Source: Bacteroidaceae bacterium (GTDB lineage: Bacteria; Bacteroidota; Bacteroidia; Bacteroidales; Bacteroidaceae). Taken from it: a stretch of DNA of 32,372 nucleotides. The position numbers and the translations under genes are program-made. Numbering within the stretch: the first letter of the stretch is position 1; each line of letters begins with the position of its first letter. A model generated the notes under the pieces. The model was not told the DNA's origin. It was given only the letters and a program-made list of their open reading frames with translations, and searched no databases. Positions 32,365 through 32,372 of this stretch are shown here, in pieces. The stretch lies in contig JAEDMP010000022.1 in assembly GCA_016302965.1 (NCBI GenBank), positions 1-32,372 on the forward strand, given 5' to 3'.

Positions 32365-32372
32365 TTCACGCT

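Noticed and set aside
1..32372. CRISPR array, insertion sequence or prophage
   Set aside because: No regularly spaced repeats, transposase, integrase or phage structural genes were seen in the frames read.

Overview
The window looks like a chromosomal segment of a Bacteroidota member, most likely order Bacteroidales and Prevotella-like. Several things point there: promoters of the TAnnTTTG (-7) / TTTG (-33) type, almost no Shine-Dalgarno sequences, a fused SecD-SecF, a GH97 enzyme, a CarboxypepD/TonB-type outer-membrane receptor, a serine-type sulfatase, a rhomboid with a Bacteroidetes-style tail, and signal peptides that expose Gln after cleavage. The genus assignment is inference; no rRNA is present.

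Layout. 1-1908 is AT-rich and has an accessory character: a gene-free stretch with short gene remnants and an inverted repeat, a two-gene cassette (56-aa protein plus TacT-like GNAT acetyltransferase, probably toxin-antitoxin), a strong hairpin and a headless TonB C-terminal domain. From about 1920 the composition turns GC-rich and core-like. queD-queE (1948-2852) make the queuosine precursor. They converge on a secreted HExxH metallopeptidase with a small secreted partner (2855-5407, minus). A plus-strand operon at 5709-10072 holds a GH3-family adenylating enzyme, a large Ig-like lipoprotein and a DUF3108 protein. It converges with a minus operon of CDF metal exporter, SDR epimerase and PAP2 lipid phosphatase/transferase (13009-10064). 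tRNA-Arg(CCU) follows, then a GH97 glycosidase and an outer-membrane beta-barrel receptor.

A cluster of perfect palindromes (18002-18099) separates the receptor from a minus-strand operon of an Lrp/AsnC regulator, a gamma-glutamyl hydrolase/M19 dipeptidase fusion and a lipoprotein resembling glutaminyl cyclase. A sulfatase and a sirtuin deacylase (minus) come next. Then there are three tandem FKBP-type prolyl isomerases that appear targeted to cytoplasm, membrane and periplasm, HU (minus), rhomboid protease, an EEP-family phosphoesterase and SecDF, ending in a strong terminator.

Themes. Much of the segment serves the cell envelope and exported proteins: SecDF translocation, FKBP folding, glutaminyl cyclase N-terminal capping, rhomboid proteolysis, lipoproteins and lipid head-group chemistry. 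The most interesting candidates for less-described biology are the 56-aa/GNAT cassette, the gamma-glutamyl/pyroglutamyl peptide operon, the epimerase-PAP2 lipid operon, and the secreted FKBP with a histone-H1-like tail next to HU. No CRISPR array, intact insertion sequence or prophage was seen.
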